Origin: Psychrobacter sp.
Lineage (GTDB): Bacteria; Pseudomonadota; Gammaproteobacteria; Pseudomonadales; Moraxellaceae
NCBI RefSeq assembly: GCF_030454045.1
Contig: NZ_JAKDJE010000068.1
Span: forward strand, 1-16,000
Direction: 5' to 3'
Length of the DNA: 16,000 bases
The notes beneath the pieces are model-generated. The model did not search any database. It worked only from the letters and a program-made list of their open reading frames with translations, and was not told the DNA's origin. The position numbers were made by a program, and so were the translations under genes. Below, piece after piece: positions 14,137 through 16,000 of this stretch (its first letter is position 1; every line of letters starts with the position of its first letter).

Positions 14137-16000
14137 TTAAGGATTTTCTGTTAACGTAAAACGTTCTGTCGGTAAATACTTATTCTGCTGCTTATGCAAG
14201 TAGCCAAGCATCTGCTCACGTACTTCACAAGCGAGCGTCCATGCTTCAATGGGGCCTACTGAGGCAACAGCGCCGCGCAACTGGATCGTATTTTCGTTAA
14301 CCTCAACCACAAAGACTGCAGGCTCAGTTTTATTGTCCCATAGCTCATTATCCTTTGTCACTGATATAAACTGTTGGCGAATGGCCTCAATATCTGCACC
14401 ATAGTCGATGTATAAAAACACAGGACAGGTCTGATGCACTTCGGTATGAGACCAGTTCTCTACTTTTTCGGTAATCAACTCACGCATCGGCACGATTAGT
14501 CGGCGTTCATCCCATGTTTTGAGCACCGCATAAGTGTACCTCAAATCTTCGACAGTACTAAAATTACCATTCATAATCACACTATCGCCAATCCGCACAG
14601 GCTGCGTTACTGCTACCTGTACCCCAGCAATGATGTTACCCAATATGGGCTGAGCGGCGATACCAATGACCACACCTGCAATACCCGCTGAGGTCAGTAA
14701 GGTTTTACCAAGACCTTCCATATTGGCAAACTCACTCAGTCCTATCCAGATACTACCCAATATCATGACAAAAATGAAAACGCGGCGGAATATCGACACA
14801 TAAGTGCGACGACGGCGCACTTTATCAAAATGCTCTTCTCCTAGGTTTTCAATCTGCATGTCTTGATAACGATTGGCAAAAAAGTTAATAACCCGTATAC
14901 CAAGCCACATGGCGCTAAATACCAGCCCAATCCAAATAAGGGGGCGAATTGATGAGGCCACAGCATCGAGGTAAGGAAAGCCGCCAGAAACCAGCGTAAA
15001 GACGAGTGAAAAACTGATGGTAAAGGTTAGTGGCACAGTCAGTTTGCTGACCAAATCCGCCACTCCTTTGGTACTGCCAGCGTATCTGCTGTACTTCTCA
15101 TCATCAATATAACGACTGATGATTTTTTCTGCACCTTTACTGAGTATCCAACCGACACCCATAGTCAGTAAGAAAAACAGTATCAAGGATAAAAACTCCC
15201 ACAACGCAATCCCAAAGAACTGTAACTTTAACCAAGTGGGCAGGTAACGCTCAAACTCTGCTGGATGGTACTGCTCATAAAGATTTTCTATATTATCAAC
15301 AGTTTGTGCAGAGAATACCCACATAGGGGTATCATCACCTACACGCACCCGCTCCAAATAAATAGGCACACGGCGTTCTCGATAATCAATATAGCCAAGC
15401 TGAATAGAGCGTCTAGGGATACCCATAATACTACTGTCATTACCCAGTGGGGGTTCGATCAGACCATCAGGACGATCGGGCATATCATCGAATACGTACA
15501 ACTCCTTTTCAGACAGCAAAAGATCAAGCTGCTTTGTCAGATCGATTGAGCGGCTGCGCTGGTCTTGCTCATCGATCAAGTTCATATTGAGCGCATACGC
15601 GGCCAAATCATACTGCTGCTTCATGACCGCAGATTGAAAAAACTCTAAAGTTGCAAGTGGCGTTGCTAGATTTGGCGGTGTAGATAGTGGTGGTAGCCCA
15701 ACATTGAGTTTATCGAGCAGATAATAATTTTCGCTATACTCGCCTGTCAGTCCTATATCACCTTGCAATGTTCCCGCTTGCTGTACTGCCTTGCGCTCAG
15801 TGGGATCAAACATCTCCTCAGCGATACCTGAGAGACTGATGTTCTCATCTTTGATTGTATTGATTTGCTGAACGGTATATTCAGCCAAATTATCAGGCTT
15901 AGTCGCTTGTGTACGATTTTGTGCCTCTGCCGTTTGCGCATCTATACTAGGGGCTGTATAGAATTGAGAAAACATTGAAAAAAATAAGCAACACCTTACT
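14137..16000 (-). CDS. MscS-family mechanosensitive ion channel with large N-terminal domain (5' end outside the window)
   Basis: Inner-membrane small-conductance mechanosensitive channel family; members open under membrane tension to release solutes on osmotic downshock. Numbering from the ATG at 15975: a soluble domain (about 1-248), membrane helices near 250-278, 312-332, 343-363 and 393-415, then the pore helix region with GIAGVVIGIAAQPILGNII (431-449). After it come the MscS beta domain VAVTQPVRIGDSVIMNG (454-470) with VEDLRYTYAVL, and the cytoplasmic alpha-beta domain to the end. The ATG at 15975 has no ribosome site, and the frame stays open upstream to the window edge, encoding VRCCLFFS just before it. 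With SQFYTAPSIDAQTAEA following, this looks like the end of a signal peptide cleaved near IDA-QT, so the soluble domain is probably periplasmic and the true start lies beyond 16000. The N-terminal domain was not recognised; function is from the C-terminal half only. Confidence 0.85.
   Translation of the reverse strand, partial: VRCCLFFSMFSQFYTAPSIDAQTAEAQNRTQATKPDNLAEYTVQQINTIKDENISLSGIAEEMFDPTERKAVQQAGTLQGDIGLTGEYSENYYLLDKLNVGLPPLSTPPNLATPLATLEFFQSAVMKQQYDLAAYALNMNLIDEQDQRSRSIDLTKQLDLLLSEKELYVFDDMPDRPDGLIEPPLGNDSSIMGIPRRSIQLGYIDYRERRVPIYLERVRVGDDTPMWVFSAQTVDNIENLYEQYHPAEFERYLPTWLKLQFFGIALWEFLSLILFFLLTMGVGWILSKGAEKIISRYIDDEKYSRYAGSTKGVADLVSKLTVPLTFTISFSLVFTLVSGGFPYLDAVASSIRPLIWIGLVFSAMWLGIRVINFFANRYQDMQIENLGEEHFDKVRRRRTYVSIFRRVFIFVMILGSIWIGLSEFANMEGLGKTLLTSAGIAGVVIGIAAQPILGNIIAGVQVAVTQPVRIGDSVIMNGNFSTVEDLRYTYAVLKTWDERRLIVPMRELITEKVENWSHTEVHQTCPVFLYIDYGADIEAIRQQFISVTKDNELWDNKTEPAVFVVEVNENTIQLRGAVASVGPIEAWTLACEVREQMLGYLHKQQNKYLPTERFTLTENP

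Noticed and set aside
1..16000. CRISPR arrays, tRNA or rRNA genes, prophage or toxin-antitoxin modules
   Set aside because: No regularly spaced direct repeats, no tRNA-like or rRNA-like sequence and no matching protein families were seen; nearly all space is taken by recognisable enzymes and transporters.

Overview
The window looks like a chromosomal segment of a gammaproteobacterium of the Moraxellaceae, most probably Psychrobacter. The basis is moderate-to-low GC, AT-rich spacers, AAGGA-type ribosome binding sites and housekeeping proteins (GuaB, GlmM, PdxH) of gammaproteobacterial type. The genus is an inference from general resemblance and was not checked by search.

Left part (1-6600) is a carbonyl/electrophile stress locus. 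A minus-strand aldehyde dehydrogenase gene has lost its last part at about position 55, where unrelated, probably IS-derived, DNA begins. Divergent from it is a TetR-family gene very like Escherichia coli NemR that keeps the positions of the reactive Cys and Lys of the NemR redox switch. Four plus-strand enzyme genes follow: an NADPH-dependent aldehyde reductase (yqhD), a CurA-like NADPH-dependent alkenal/one reductase, a DJ-1/Hsp31-type protein and a glutathione S-transferase. An identical 17-base sequence containing a TAGAC-N5-GTCTA dyad lies upstream of both the regulator and yqhD and is the best candidate for the repressor's operator. A strong terminator closes the group after the GST.

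Middle part (6600-10063) holds a two-gene EmrAB-type efflux pair: a DHA2-family MFS transporter and its HlyD/EmrA-type periplasmic adaptor, which has an unusually long acidic cytoplasmic N-terminal tail. A perfect bidirectional terminator separates the pair from the convergent genes.

Right part (10095-16000) is minus-strand core metabolism: pdxH (PLP synthesis), glmM (UDP-GlcNAc precursor), guaB (GMP synthesis, with its own strong terminator and a palindrome-containing leader of about 120 nt), and a large MscS-family channel gene. The reading frame of the channel gene stays open to the right edge, so its true start and probable signal peptide lie outside the window.

No tRNA, rRNA, CRISPR array, prophage or complete mobile element was seen. 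The most interesting content is the putative NemR-type regulon, with its paired operators and its unusual set of targets.
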